Source: NIC37A-2 sp050289625
GTDB lineage: Bacteria; Myxococcota_A; Polyangia; Polyangiales; Polyangiaceae
Direction of reading: 5' to 3'
DNA length: 64,000 nt
Assembly (NCBI GenBank): GCA_050289625.1
Contig: JBNKGC010000004.1
Span: 9,497-73,496, forward strand
Each line of letters opens with the position of its first letter. The stretch's first letter is position 1. Below are positions 52,016 to 60,137 of the stretch, piece by piece. Made by a program: the position numbers and the translations under genes. The notes below the pieces were generated by a model. That model had not been told where the DNA came from. It was given only the letters and a program-made list of their open reading frames with translations, and did no database searches.

Positions 52016-52629
52016 CAGAGGGCCCCCTGACTGCCGGTTCCGCCCGTCGCGGCAGCGGCACCGCCCGTGCCACCCGTTGCCGCATCCGCACCACCAGTTC
52101 CACCGGTTGCGTCCGCGGCACCACCGGTCCCGCCCGTCGCAGCGCCGCCCGTACCGGCTTCGGCACCCTGGGAGATCGTCAGCGCCCACTCCCGGATGCA
52201 TTCGATCTGATCGGCTTCGAGGGGCAGGCCGACGGGCATCGCGCTGCCGCAGGAATAGGTCCCCAAGAGCTTCTTGAGGAGCAGACTTTCCTCGACGTTG
52301 TTCGGATCGACGATGAGCTCGGGGGTCGCGGGGCAGTTCTCCGGATCGGTGACGCCGGCGTAAGCTGCCTGCACACCGAGCACGTTCTGGGCAATGTCGC
52401 CGTTGACCAGATCCACCGAACCGAGGGGGTCGGGACCTTCGTGGCAGATGCTGGTCGAACACTTGGACTCGAAGATGGGCGTCGGATCACACCCCGGGCC
52501 GCTCGCCCTAAACGCATCGGAATTGTCCAAGTCGGAGCCTGCTGGACACGCGGTCAACGTGACGCTCAGCGAGGCGAGCAGGAAGAGTTTCGACCACGGG
52601 GGGGGACTGAAAGAAGGTGGATTTCTCAT
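52015..52629 (-). CDS. Cytochrome-like lipoprotein with Ala-Thr-Gly-Gly repeats
   Basis: A 204-residue predicted lipoprotein with the lipobox LASLSVTLTAC. It has the motif FESKCSTSICHEGPDP, a C-x4-C-H sequence close to a c-type heme motif but with four residues between cysteines. Then come CPATPELIVDPNNVEESLLLKKLLG, YSCGSAMP and LEADQIECIREWAL, a pattern seen in planctomycete/myxobacterial cytochrome-like surface proteins. The last 45 residues are repeats of GGTGGA and ATGGTGG type, typical of myxobacterial exported proteins. Its stop overlaps the start of the barrel gene, so they are probably made together. Confidence 0.78.
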   Translation of the reverse strand: MRNPPSFSPPPWSKLFLLASLSVTLTACPAGSDLDNSDAFRASGPGCDPTPIFESKCSTSICHEGPDPLGSVDLVNGDIAQNVLGVQAAYAGVTDPENCPATPELIVDPNNVEESLLLKKLLGTYSCGSAMPVGLPLEADQIECIREWALTISQGAEAGTGGAATGGTGGAADATGGTGGADAATGGTGGAAAATGGTGSQGAL

Positions 52630-52892
52630 TGTCGAGGAGTGCGGCGTGCGGCTGGCCCTCAGCCGCCGTTTCGGTTTGAATAGCCCAAGGAGGCCTGTGG
52701 AGGAAAGCTCACGAAAGCGTTCCAGGTTTCGACGACTGAGGACCGATCCGCAGGTGAGGGAGCGTGGCGTCGAACGGTCTGCTCACAAACGTCCGCTGAC
52801 GCTCGATTTGAACCGACTCGGTCCCTTCGTGCTTCGAAGGGCGTCGGAGCTCCCCCCCGGGTTACCCACACGGACCAATCATCGGATGTCTC

Positions 52893-53369
52893 ATGTACCG
52901 ATTCGAGAAGAATGATCTCCAAGGCCTGAAATCCCACGGATTCAGGCACTCCGTGAAGGTGAGGTTCCAGGACGTCGACGCGGCAGGGCTGGTGTTTTTC
53001 GCGCGTGTCCTCGAATACCTGCACGACTGCTATGTGTCGTTTCTGGCACACTCCGGGTCAGAATTGTCCGAGGTGCTCCGCGAAAAGCGCTGGGCCGCAC
53101 CCCTTCGTCACGCGGAAGCGGACTACTTTCACCCAATCCGATTTGGCGAGGAACTCGCGGTCGTCCTCGCGGCGGCTCACCTCGAAGAGACGGAAATCAC
53201 GCTCGGATACCAAGTGATCGGCGCGGCAGACCAGCGAGTGCGCGCCGTTGGGCAGACGGTGCACACGTTCGTCGATCCCAAAACCTTCGAGCGAATGCCC
53301 GTGCCTCGGGAGCTCTGCGAGGCGCTCCGAGACGTATCCAACGTGAGTTCCGAAACGACCAGCGGGTGA
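52893..53369 (+). CDS. Hotdog-fold acyl-CoA thioesterase (4HBT/YbgC-like; possible menI)
   Basis: A 158-residue thioesterase. The signature VRFQDVDAAGLVFFARVLEYLHDCYVSFL is near residue 23, with the catalytic Asp in D-V-D, followed by HAEADYFHPIRFGEELAVVLAAAHLEETEITLGYQVI. Members hydrolyse 4-hydroxybenzoyl-CoA, DHNA-CoA and short acyl-CoAs. Because a menC-menE fusion lies 1.7 kb away, a DHNA-CoA thioesterase (MenI) role is a reasonable inference. The gene is solitary on the plus strand. Confidence 0.85.
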   Translation: MYRFEKNDLQGLKSHGFRHSVKVRFQDVDAAGLVFFARVLEYLHDCYVSFLAHSGSELSEVLREKRWAAPLRHAEADYFHPIRFGEELAVVLAAAHLEETEITLGYQVIGAADQRVRAVGQTVHTFVDPKTFERMPVPRELCEALRDVSNVSSETTSG

Positions 53370-53642
53370 TTCCGCAGCGAGCCAGGTGCGCTGTGCTCGT
53401 TGAACCGAGGCGACCCGCGGAGTTCGTCTCCCGTCATGCGGTCGACCGACGACGACCATTCGCCTCGCGCTGACGAGTGCGGGTGGCGCCCCCACCGGGC
53501 TGCCACCAATCGCCGCGGGCTGGCTGAGCTAGTCGGGACGAAACGGCGAGCGGAGGAAAAAACAGCTGCGGAATGACGTCGTGCTTTGGATCGAGACGTC
53601 GTTGGCCAGTTCCCGGCCTGCGGGTCGTAGTGCGGCTTCGTG

Positions 53643-54923
53643 ATGCGGGGAACAGCAACATACATGCAGTTTTTTACCGGTGCGGTTCTGCTGACGGTGG
53701 TGGGCTGTGGCTCACGGGAAACCGAACCGCGGGCACCCGTCAAAACGGCGGAGGCCCAGGTGGCTGCCGAGGTCACCGCACCGCCACAGGTGCCTTCGGA
53801 GGTGAAGTCCGTTGGCACGGGCGCGAAGGAAGAGCCGTCGGGGCTTTTGGTGCCGGCCGAAGTCGAGGCCCAAACGCAGACCTTCGGCAGCGGTCTGGTC
53901 GCCAAGTTCGAGATGCGGCAACCGCCTTGGGCGCTGTTGGCGGTTGATCGCCCCGTCCGAAGTGATGGCGACCCGCCCTCGTTCACCTACTGGGGACGGC
54001 GCTCCACCATCCCGGTCGGCAAACAGGAGCTGACCTATGCTGAGCTGAGCCCCGATGGTGAGTGGGTCGTGGCGATGAGCCAGACAGAAGGCGTCATCTA
54101 CCGATTCGACACGCACAACATCCGCGAGATCGAACGCACCCCGATCCCGGAGTTCGACCGCCATAACCCGGGGGCTCTGAAGCTCTGGCCGAAGGAAGGT
54201 GACGATGAAGTGCGGGTGCTCCACGTTGGACCGCTCGGGCACCGCATCATCGACCTTCGTTCGGGAGCGGTGCGCACGCTCTCGACCGTGCCTGGCATGT
54301 TCGTTCGGGTAGGGAACGGCTTTCACACCATCGGCAGCGTCCTGACGGGTCCCGACGGAGTCGCCAGTCGCTTCGATCTATTTCTGCGGACGGCCGAGCG
54401 AGCGCACGTCCCCGCGCTGTCGCTGGAGCTTCGTGGGCGACTCCAGGACTTCGTGCTCACTCAGGACACGAAGCACCTGGTAGCTCTCGACCCGAACTCG
54501 AACCGGGTTCACGTGTTCGACCTGGCGGAAAGGAAAATCGTTCGCGAATTTGAAATTGGAGGCAACGCCCGCACCATCGCGCTGTCGCCCGATGAGCGCT
54601 ACCTGGCCGTAGGTGGGCGCGATCTCCGCGTCTTCGAATTCGAGAGCGGACGGCTCGTGGGTCGAGAAACCGGGTACGGCGGCGACATCCACTTGGTTCG
54701 GTTCAGTCCAGCGGGAGAGTCGCTCGTGACGACCTCGTACGACGGGCGGATTCGCATCTTCGCGCTCGACGGGGGACGCTTGCGCTCCCGCCAGACACTT
54801 CGCCATCAGCGGGTCGCCAACGTCTACGCGATAAGCTTCAGTGACGATGCTCGCGTGATGGCGACGTCCTCGGGAGATCGCTCGATCAAGGTCTGGGAGC
54901 GCTGGCCCAAGCCGAGCCCCTGA
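53643..54923 (+). CDS. WD40/beta-propeller lipoprotein
   Basis: A 426-residue predicted lipoprotein, signal FFTGAVLLTVVGC. Seven-bladed-type repeats are visible through the region 110-420 (YAELSPDGEWVVAMSQTEGVIYRFD, DLAERKIVREFEIGGNARTIALSPDERYLAVGGRDLRVFEF, LVRFSPAGESLVTTSYDGRIRIFALDG, YAISFSDDARVMATSSGDRSIKVWERW), with the W/F-D blade endings of WD40. It is probably a surface protein-interaction platform. I chose ATG 53643, which gives an Arg at the N-terminus. Downstream is the convergent men gene. Confidence 0.82.
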   Translation: MRGTATYMQFFTGAVLLTVVGCGSRETEPRAPVKTAEAQVAAEVTAPPQVPSEVKSVGTGAKEEPSGLLVPAEVEAQTQTFGSGLVAKFEMRQPPWALLAVDRPVRSDGDPPSFTYWGRRSTIPVGKQELTYAELSPDGEWVVAMSQTEGVIYRFDTHNIREIERTPIPEFDRHNPGALKLWPKEGDDEVRVLHVGPLGHRIIDLRSGAVRTLSTVPGMFVRVGNGFHTIGSVLTGPDGVASRFDLFLRTAERAHVPALSLELRGRLQDFVLTQDTKHLVALDPNSNRVHVFDLAERKIVREFEIGGNARTIALSPDERYLAVGGRDLRVFEFESGRLVGRETGYGGDIHLVRFSPAGESLVTTSYDGRIRIFALDGGRLRSRQTLRHQRVANVYAISFSDDARVMATSSGDRSIKVWERWPKPSP

Positions 54924-55032
54924 GCCGACGACTGGACGGAGGGTGGGACCTCGGCGTCGCGGCAATCTGCGCCGCCGGCCCTCCCGGTGGCTGGGCGCGC
55001 GCCGCGCAGCCTGCACCCAGCTCTTGTGCGTT

Positions 55033-57558
55033 TCAGCGATCGCCAGTGTCCGCAGCGAGGCTCGCGACCGCGCGGCGGTCGACCTTTCCGCCGCCGAGGT
55101 GAGGGAGCTCGGAAACGAAGAGCCAGCGGCGAGGCCTCTGAAATGCGCTGAGTCGCGAGCGAACCCAGGCATCGAGGCCTTCGGCCTCGATGCCTGAAGC
55201 GACGATGACGGCAACGATGCGCGCTCCCCACTCGTCGTCGGGAGCCCCGACCACGCAGGCGGCGTGGACACGCGGGTGATCGAGCAGGACGGCTTCCACC
55301 AGTTCGGGCGTCACGTTTTCGCCGCCCGAGATGATCACGTTGTCCCGCCTTCCCAGCACTTCGAGATTGCCGGCTTCATCGATGCGGCCGAGATCGCTGG
55401 TGCGAAACCAACCCTCTTCGTCGAGGGGGCCTTCGCTCGAGGTGCCGTTTCCCTCGGGTTTGCCCGCGTACCCGGAAAAGAGCACGGGACTGCGGAGGCA
55501 GAGGGAGCCATCTGGTGCCACCTTTAGCTCGACGCCGGAGAGAGCCCGCAGTTTCGACGAAGCGCCTGCCCGCGCGTCAGCCGTGGCCACCTGTGAACAA
55601 GCTTCGGTCAAGCCGTAGGTCTGCAGTACCGGGACGCCGCGCTCTTTCGCCCGTTCGAGAAGAGGCGCCGGGGCCGCTGCGCCACCGAGAAGAATGGCGC
55701 GCACGGACGGCGGCAGTGCGAAGTCGGGCGCTTCCAGCAAGCGGGTGAGCTGTGTCGGCACGAGGGACAAGAGCGTGACCCCGTGCTCGCCCAACCATCT
55801 CGCGAAAGCTGCGGGGTTCGATGGCGTACCGGACGTCGACACCACGACTGTCTTGCGTGCCAGCAGGCACCGGATCAGCACCGAGAGACCACCGACGTGG
55901 GCAAACGGGATGGAGAGGAGCCAGCGATCATCGGGCTGGAAGCCGAGGTTCGCTTCGCTCGCGGCGGCTGAGGCGGCGAACGCTCGTCGTGAGAGCCGGA
56001 CGGCCCTGGGACGCGCCGTGCTGCCCGAAGTCATGATCCAGGCGAGATCCGCCTCGGGATCAATCGGCTCGGAACCTCCGAGCGGTGCCTCGTCCTCGTG
56101 CAGCGGGGTGACCCCGTCGGGAACGACGCAAGCTGCCTCGATTTCGTCGAGCACACGCGCTCGCTCGGCGTCACTCGAACGCGGGTGCAGAGGCAGGGCG
56201 GGGATTCCTGCGTCGATGCACGCGTACAGGAGTGCGAGGCTTGCCGGAGTCGGCTGGGCTGTCCACGCAACGGGGCGCCCCGTGGTTCGGGCAAGCTCGA
56301 CCGCATCGCGCGTGTCGAGCCACGCGCGGGCGCGCGCGGTGAGAGACGCAAGGGCCGCGAAGGAGAGCGTCTGATCGTCGAAGACGAGCGCTGGATGGTC
56401 GGGCGCGTCCCGCGCGACGCTCGCGAGGCTGAAGTCGGCGCTGGCGAGCCCGATCGCCGAGCTCGCGCCTGACATGCCGAGCCCCGGTTTGGTCGGTACG
56501 GCGATCGCCGCGTCGCGGACGAAGTCGGGCGGCGTCAGGGTCCAGGCGCGGAGTCCATCGTGGCGGCCCAGACTGACGGCGCGGTGTGGGCTCTGAATTG
56601 CGAAGGCGAGGTGGCTGCACGCGCCGAGGGCGATCGGTCCGTCGAAGAGGTGCGAGACCACGACGTCGAGACCCCGTCGGTCCGCCAGCTCGGCCCACTC
56701 GAGGCACTTCGTGAAGCCTCCGAGGGCCATCGGTTTGAGGACCAACTTGGAAACCGACGGCTTACCCCATGCGCTCGGCGAGAGCCCCTGCAGCGATTCG
56801 TCCGCCGCCAGAGAGACTCCGGCGGACAGGGCACTCGTTGACAGGGGTTCTGCGCAGGGCTCTTCGACGTATTCCGGCTCGAGATTGGCGAGCATCGCGA
56901 GGTGCGCCTCAGCGTCTTGGGCTCGCCAGGCTCGGTTTGCGTCGAAGCGCAGCGCCAGATCGTGCTTTGGATGACGCTTGCGCAAGTTCTCGGCGAACTC
57001 GAATTCCCGGGTGAAATCGCGTCCGAGCTTGAGCTTGAGGGTCGTGAGCCCACGGGCGATGCAGTCCTCGGCGCGTTCCAAGGCGTCCGAGGCGAGGGGA
57101 TCGATCACCGCGCTCGTCGAAATCTGCCGGGTGACGGGCTCGGGCGTGAGCCAGCGCCACAGGGGAACTCCCGATCGCTGCCCGAGCAGGTCGAGCAGCG
57201 CCGTCTCGAAAGCGAAGCGGGCTGCGGGCGAGGCCATGATTTCCGCCATGGATCGGAGCGTTTCGAGCGCGTGCGCACGGAGCTCGACGCCGGGAGGCGA
57301 GCCCGGTGGGGGCAGTTTCTCGAACAGAGGCTCCGCGCGGCCAAGGTCGATCGCTTCGAGGTCCTGGCGGGCCATGTCCAGGCGATCGCTGCTGTAGCCG
57401 GGCAGCGGAGTGGCTTCACCGAGGCCCCATGCCCGACCGTCGCCGATGCGGAGAAGAAGCGATCTCCGATCCGACCAGGCGCGGGAGGCGTTTCGCAGAG
57501 CCGCGTGGCGACCCGCGATGGGGGTGAGAGTCGAGACGAGCCGGATCCGCGAAGCCAT
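55033..57558 (-). CDS. menC-menE: Fused o-succinylbenzoate synthase and o-succinylbenzoate-CoA ligase
   Basis: An 841-residue fusion of two consecutive menaquinone enzymes. Residues 1 to about 350 are a MenC enolase-superfamily domain: TTLKLKLGRDF (K-x-K base), LRFDANRAW, YVEEPC, SLAADESL (acid ligands of Mg) and SKLVLKPMALGG. Residues about 385-841 are a MenE-type acyl-CoA synthetase (ANL family): MTSGSTARPRAVRLSRRAF (P-loop), QTYGLTEACSQVA, GEE-type GWFRTSDLGRIDEAGNLEVLGRRDNVIISGGENVTPELVEA, and a final GGGKVDRRAVASL with the catalytic Lys. It converts SHCHC to OSB and then OSB-CoA. The fusion is less usual than separate genes. The start ATG follows a 200-bp divergent gap with accC. Confidence 0.92.
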   Translation of the reverse strand: MASRIRLVSTLTPIAGRHAALRNASRAWSDRRSLLLRIGDGRAWGLGEATPLPGYSSDRLDMARQDLEAIDLGRAEPLFEKLPPPGSPPGVELRAHALETLRSMAEIMASPAARFAFETALLDLLGQRSGVPLWRWLTPEPVTRQISTSAVIDPLASDALERAEDCIARGLTTLKLKLGRDFTREFEFAENLRKRHPKHDLALRFDANRAWRAQDAEAHLAMLANLEPEYVEEPCAEPLSTSALSAGVSLAADESLQGLSPSAWGKPSVSKLVLKPMALGGFTKCLEWAELADRRGLDVVVSHLFDGPIALGACSHLAFAIQSPHRAVSLGRHDGLRAWTLTPPDFVRDAAIAVPTKPGLGMSGASSAIGLASADFSLASVARDAPDHPALVFDDQTLSFAALASLTARARAWLDTRDAVELARTTGRPVAWTAQPTPASLALLYACIDAGIPALPLHPRSSDAERARVLDEIEAACVVPDGVTPLHEDEAPLGGSEPIDPEADLAWIMTSGSTARPRAVRLSRRAFAASAAASEANLGFQPDDRWLLSIPFAHVGGLSVLIRCLLARKTVVVSTSGTPSNPAAFARWLGEHGVTLLSLVPTQLTRLLEAPDFALPPSVRAILLGGAAAPAPLLERAKERGVPVLQTYGLTEACSQVATADARAGASSKLRALSGVELKVAPDGSLCLRSPVLFSGYAGKPEGNGTSSEGPLDEEGWFRTSDLGRIDEAGNLEVLGRRDNVIISGGENVTPELVEAVLLDHPRVHAACVVGAPDDEWGARIVAVIVASGIEAEGLDAWVRSRLSAFQRPRRWLFVSELPHLGGGKVDRRAVASLAADTGDR

Positions 57559-57613
57559 TGTTGGGCTTCAATAGAGGCGCGGAAAACCGCCGGCGAGCAA
57601 GCCCCATTGCGAG

Positions 57614-57632
57614 CCGCCGGATTTTCCGGCGG
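57614..57632. repeat. Hairpin in menCE-accC gap
   Basis: CCGCCGGA and TCCGGCGG are perfect 8-bp complements around TTT, 56 bp upstream of the menC-menE start. It stands just left of a dispersed repeat. Confidence 0.4.
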
Positions 57633-57692
57633 ACCGTGGGGTGAGGAGCGGCGATTCACTCGACGCGACGAGGGGGGCGGGGCCGCCCCCCT
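57631..57692 (+). repeat. 62-bp dispersed repeat with GGGGGGCGG palindrome, copy A
   Basis: The unit starts GGACCGTGGGGTGAGGAG and ends with a GGGGGGCGG/CCGCCCCCC palindrome. A second copy with the same ends and a variable middle lies in inverted orientation at 63881-63942, where the palindrome reads GGGGGGCG-loop-CGCCCCCC. The element sits in the divergent gap between the menC-menE fusion and accC. Confidence 0.6.
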
Positions 57693-57765
57693 GCCAACAG
57701 CTATGGAGGCACGACGGCAGTGCATAGCAGACGAGGGCTCCCCAGGGGTATCCTCGACACAGCCC

Positions 57766-59277
57766 ATGGGACGCAAGATTCGGAAGGTGCTCATCGCAAA
57801 CCGCGGTGAGATCGCAGTGCGCATCGCTCGCACGCTGCGCGAAATGAACATCGCCAGCGTGGCCGCCTACTCGGTCGCGGACCGAGGTGCGCTTCACGTG
57901 CGCGCTGCGGACGAAGCCGTAGAGCTCGGGCCGGCACCTGCCGCTCAGAGCTACCTCGACATCGGCCGCCTCATGAAAGCCGCCCGCGACACCGGCGCGG
58001 ACGCCCTCCACCCGGGCTACGGATTCGTCGCGGAATCGCCCGACCTCGCCGAAGCGTGTGCTGCCAGCGGAGTGATCTTCATTGGCCCGCCGCCGGAGGC
58101 GATGCGGCGCATGGCTCTGAAACTGGACGCCCGGGAGGCCATGCAAGCGGCCGGCGTGCCCGTGACACCAGGAGGGACCGCAACGGATCTCGACGACGCA
58201 AAAGCCACGGCGGAACGCCTGGGGTACCCGGTGCTGCTCAAGCCCTCCGCCGGCGGAGGCGGCAAAGGCATGCGGCGCGTCGACGGAGCGGGTGAGCTAC
58301 CCGGAGCTTGGGCGCGAGCCCGCAGTGAAGCGAAGAACGCTTTCGGTGACGACACGATCTACGTCGAAAAACTCCTCGTCGCGCCGCGCCACGTGGAGGT
58401 GCAGCTCCTCGGCGATCAGCACGGCAACGTGATCCACCTCTTCGAGCGCGACTGCTCGATTCAGCGCCGCCATCAAAAGCTGATCGAAGAGTCCCCCTGT
58501 ACGGTGCTGAGCGACGAGGAAGCGCGACGCATCGGCGAGATTGCTGCTCGCGGAGCCGCCGCCATCGGCTACCACTCCGCCGGCACCATGGAGTTCATGC
58601 TCGCCAGCGACGGGCAGATCTATTTTCTGGAGATGAATACCCGACTCCAGGTCGAGCACCCCGTCACGGAAATGTGCACCGGGCTCGATCTGGTCGCCGA
58701 GATGATCCGGATCGCCGAAGGCGATGAGCTGTCCCTGAAGGAACCTCCGGAGCGTCGCGGGCATGCGATCGAGTGCCGGATCTACGCCGAAGATCCGTCG
58801 CAGGGATTTCTGCCCAGCCCCGGGCGCATCGACGACATGGTGCTGCCCTCGGGCCCGGGGGTACGCAACGACGAGGGCGCGGACCGCGGTCAGGTCATCG
58901 CACCCGACTACGATCCTCTGCTCGCCAAGTTGATCGTGCACGCCCCCGATCGAGGGCGGGCCCTGGCCCGAATGAAGCGCGCCCTCGACGAATATCGGGT
59001 CCTCGGGATCGCGACCAACATCGGGTGCCTGAGGCAAATCATCGACGCCCCGGCGTTTCGCAGCGGCGCGTTCCACACCCAGTTCCTGGACAACGAGCTT
59101 CCAGATCTCCTCGCTCGAGCGCCGGCGAACGAACACTCGGTGGCGACCCTCGCAGCCGCCCTGGTCGCACTCGAGCACGAGCGGTCGAAACGGAAACCCC
59201 GGGAGGACGAAGGTTCTGCGATGCCGTCACCGTGGGTGATCAGACACCGCAGGAGCGCTCTCGGTTCGACGCGCTGA
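57766..59277 (+). CDS. accC: Biotin carboxylase (acetyl/propionyl/methylcrotonyl-CoA carboxylase subunit)
   Basis: A 503-residue biotin carboxylase. Features: KVLIANRGEIAVRIARTLRE at the start, HPGYGFVAESPDLAEAC, GVPVTPGG, VLLKPSAGGGGKGMRRVDG (ATP loop), RHVEVQLLGDQHGNVIHLFERDCSIQRRHQKLIEE, FLEMNTRLQVEHPVTEMCTGLDLV, and IECRIYAEDPSQGFLPSPGRI with the C-terminal DEYRVLGIATNIGCLRQI. It has no fused biotin-carrier domain. A tail past residue 450 (SAMPSPWVIRHRRSALG) resembles that of acyl-CoA carboxylase alpha subunits more than AccC. A carrier protein and carboxyltransferase must be elsewhere. ATG 57766 starts the homologous part. Confidence 0.95.
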   Translation: MGRKIRKVLIANRGEIAVRIARTLREMNIASVAAYSVADRGALHVRAADEAVELGPAPAAQSYLDIGRLMKAARDTGADALHPGYGFVAESPDLAEACAASGVIFIGPPPEAMRRMALKLDAREAMQAAGVPVTPGGTATDLDDAKATAERLGYPVLLKPSAGGGGKGMRRVDGAGELPGAWARARSEAKNAFGDDTIYVEKLLVAPRHVEVQLLGDQHGNVIHLFERDCSIQRRHQKLIEESPCTVLSDEEARRIGEIAARGAAAIGYHSAGTMEFMLASDGQIYFLEMNTRLQVEHPVTEMCTGLDLVAEMIRIAEGDELSLKEPPERRGHAIECRIYAEDPSQGFLPSPGRIDDMVLPSGPGVRNDEGADRGQVIAPDYDPLLAKLIVHAPDRGRALARMKRALDEYRVLGIATNIGCLRQIIDAPAFRSGAFHTQFLDNELPDLLARAPANEHSVATLAAALVALEHERSKRKPREDEGSAMPSPWVIRHRRSALGSTR

Positions 59278-59285
59278 GGGGGGCG

Positions 59286-59870
59286 TCAGGGTTCGGCCCC
59301 AAAGCGCTCGGTTCCGCCAACGTCCTGTGACTCGACCGCCTCGGTGCTGGCGAGTGGAGCATCCGCTTCGGGCTCCTCGTCGACGTCCAGCACCTCGCTC
59401 TCGTCTTCGATGTCGTCACCCTCGAAACCATAGTGTTCGAAGATGGCATCGCGGATGTTCGAAGGGGGCGCAATCATCGCGCGCACGGGGATCCCAGCGA
59501 ACTCCTCGACTTCCTCCCGCGCCACTTCGTCCGTCGGGTCGTCCATGGCGACGTAGAGAAACTCTCCCTGCCCGCGGACGGTACGGATGAAGATGGGAAT
59601 CAAGCAGTGCTTCGCCGCAATTTCCGCGGGCACGAGCTGGAAGAGCTCTGCCGAAAAATCGATGTGGGAAAGCGCCACCCACGGCACGCTCAGCTGCTGG
59701 CTGAGCACCTGGGTGACCTGGGTCTCGCTGACGTAGCCCTCGGCGATCAAGATGGCGCCCAGTCGCCGACGGTCCGAAGCCTGGAGCTCTAACGCCACGT
59801 CCAGCTGCTCCCGAGTGATGATCTTTCCCTCTACCAGGAGCTCCCCGAGGCGGACGCGCGATTCCTGCAT
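59286..59870 (-). CDS. Stand-alone MshEN (GspE/PilB N-terminal) domain protein
   Basis: A 194-residue protein built of the MshEN/T2SSE_N domain: RLGELLVEGKIITREQLDVALELQ, RRLGAILIAEGYVSETQVTQVLSQQLSVPWVALSHIDF, LVPAEIAAKHCLIPIF, LYVAMDDPTDEVAREEVEEFAGIPVRAMIAPPSNIRDAIFEHYG. This domain binds c-di-GMP in type IV pilus and secretion ATPases; here it is not attached to an ATPase, and ends in an acidic tail. It may act as a free c-di-GMP receptor or regulatory partner. The ATPase is missing, so that is inference. Confidence 0.87.
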   Translation of the reverse strand: MQESRVRLGELLVEGKIITREQLDVALELQASDRRRLGAILIAEGYVSETQVTQVLSQQLSVPWVALSHIDFSAELFQLVPAEIAAKHCLIPIFIRTVRGQGEFLYVAMDDPTDEVAREEVEEFAGIPVRAMIAPPSNIRDAIFEHYGFEGDDIEDESEVLDVDEEPEADAPLASTEAVESQDVGGTERFGAEP

Positions 59871-60137
59871 GCTTCCATCACACTACGCTGCGGCAAGCAC
59901 CAAACCAAGAAACGGCAAGAGAGTCGTGGGCGTGCCCCTCACCTCAGACGGTGTCGTCCCACTTGCGACCGAGGGCTGTCCCGGCCCGCGTCGCCCCAAT
60001 GGCGTCGCACCGAACCCGCGCCGCCCGCATTACGCGGTCTGTGCCGGATTTCACGTCCGTTTGGCCGAAGCATTCCGACTGGGTGCGGGAAAGTGGTAAC
60101 GTGTCCCCCGGATTGCGGACATCGTCCGCTTCGCCTC

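Noticed and set aside
50585..52030. 481-codon plus-strand frame opposite the barrel gene
   Set aside because: Barrel protein has a signal peptide and aromatic-girdle strands; the plus-strand translation is a shadow.
53370..53642. Possible gene in the gap before the WD40 lipoprotein
   Set aside because: No motif-bearing frame; the frames are compositionally like shadows.
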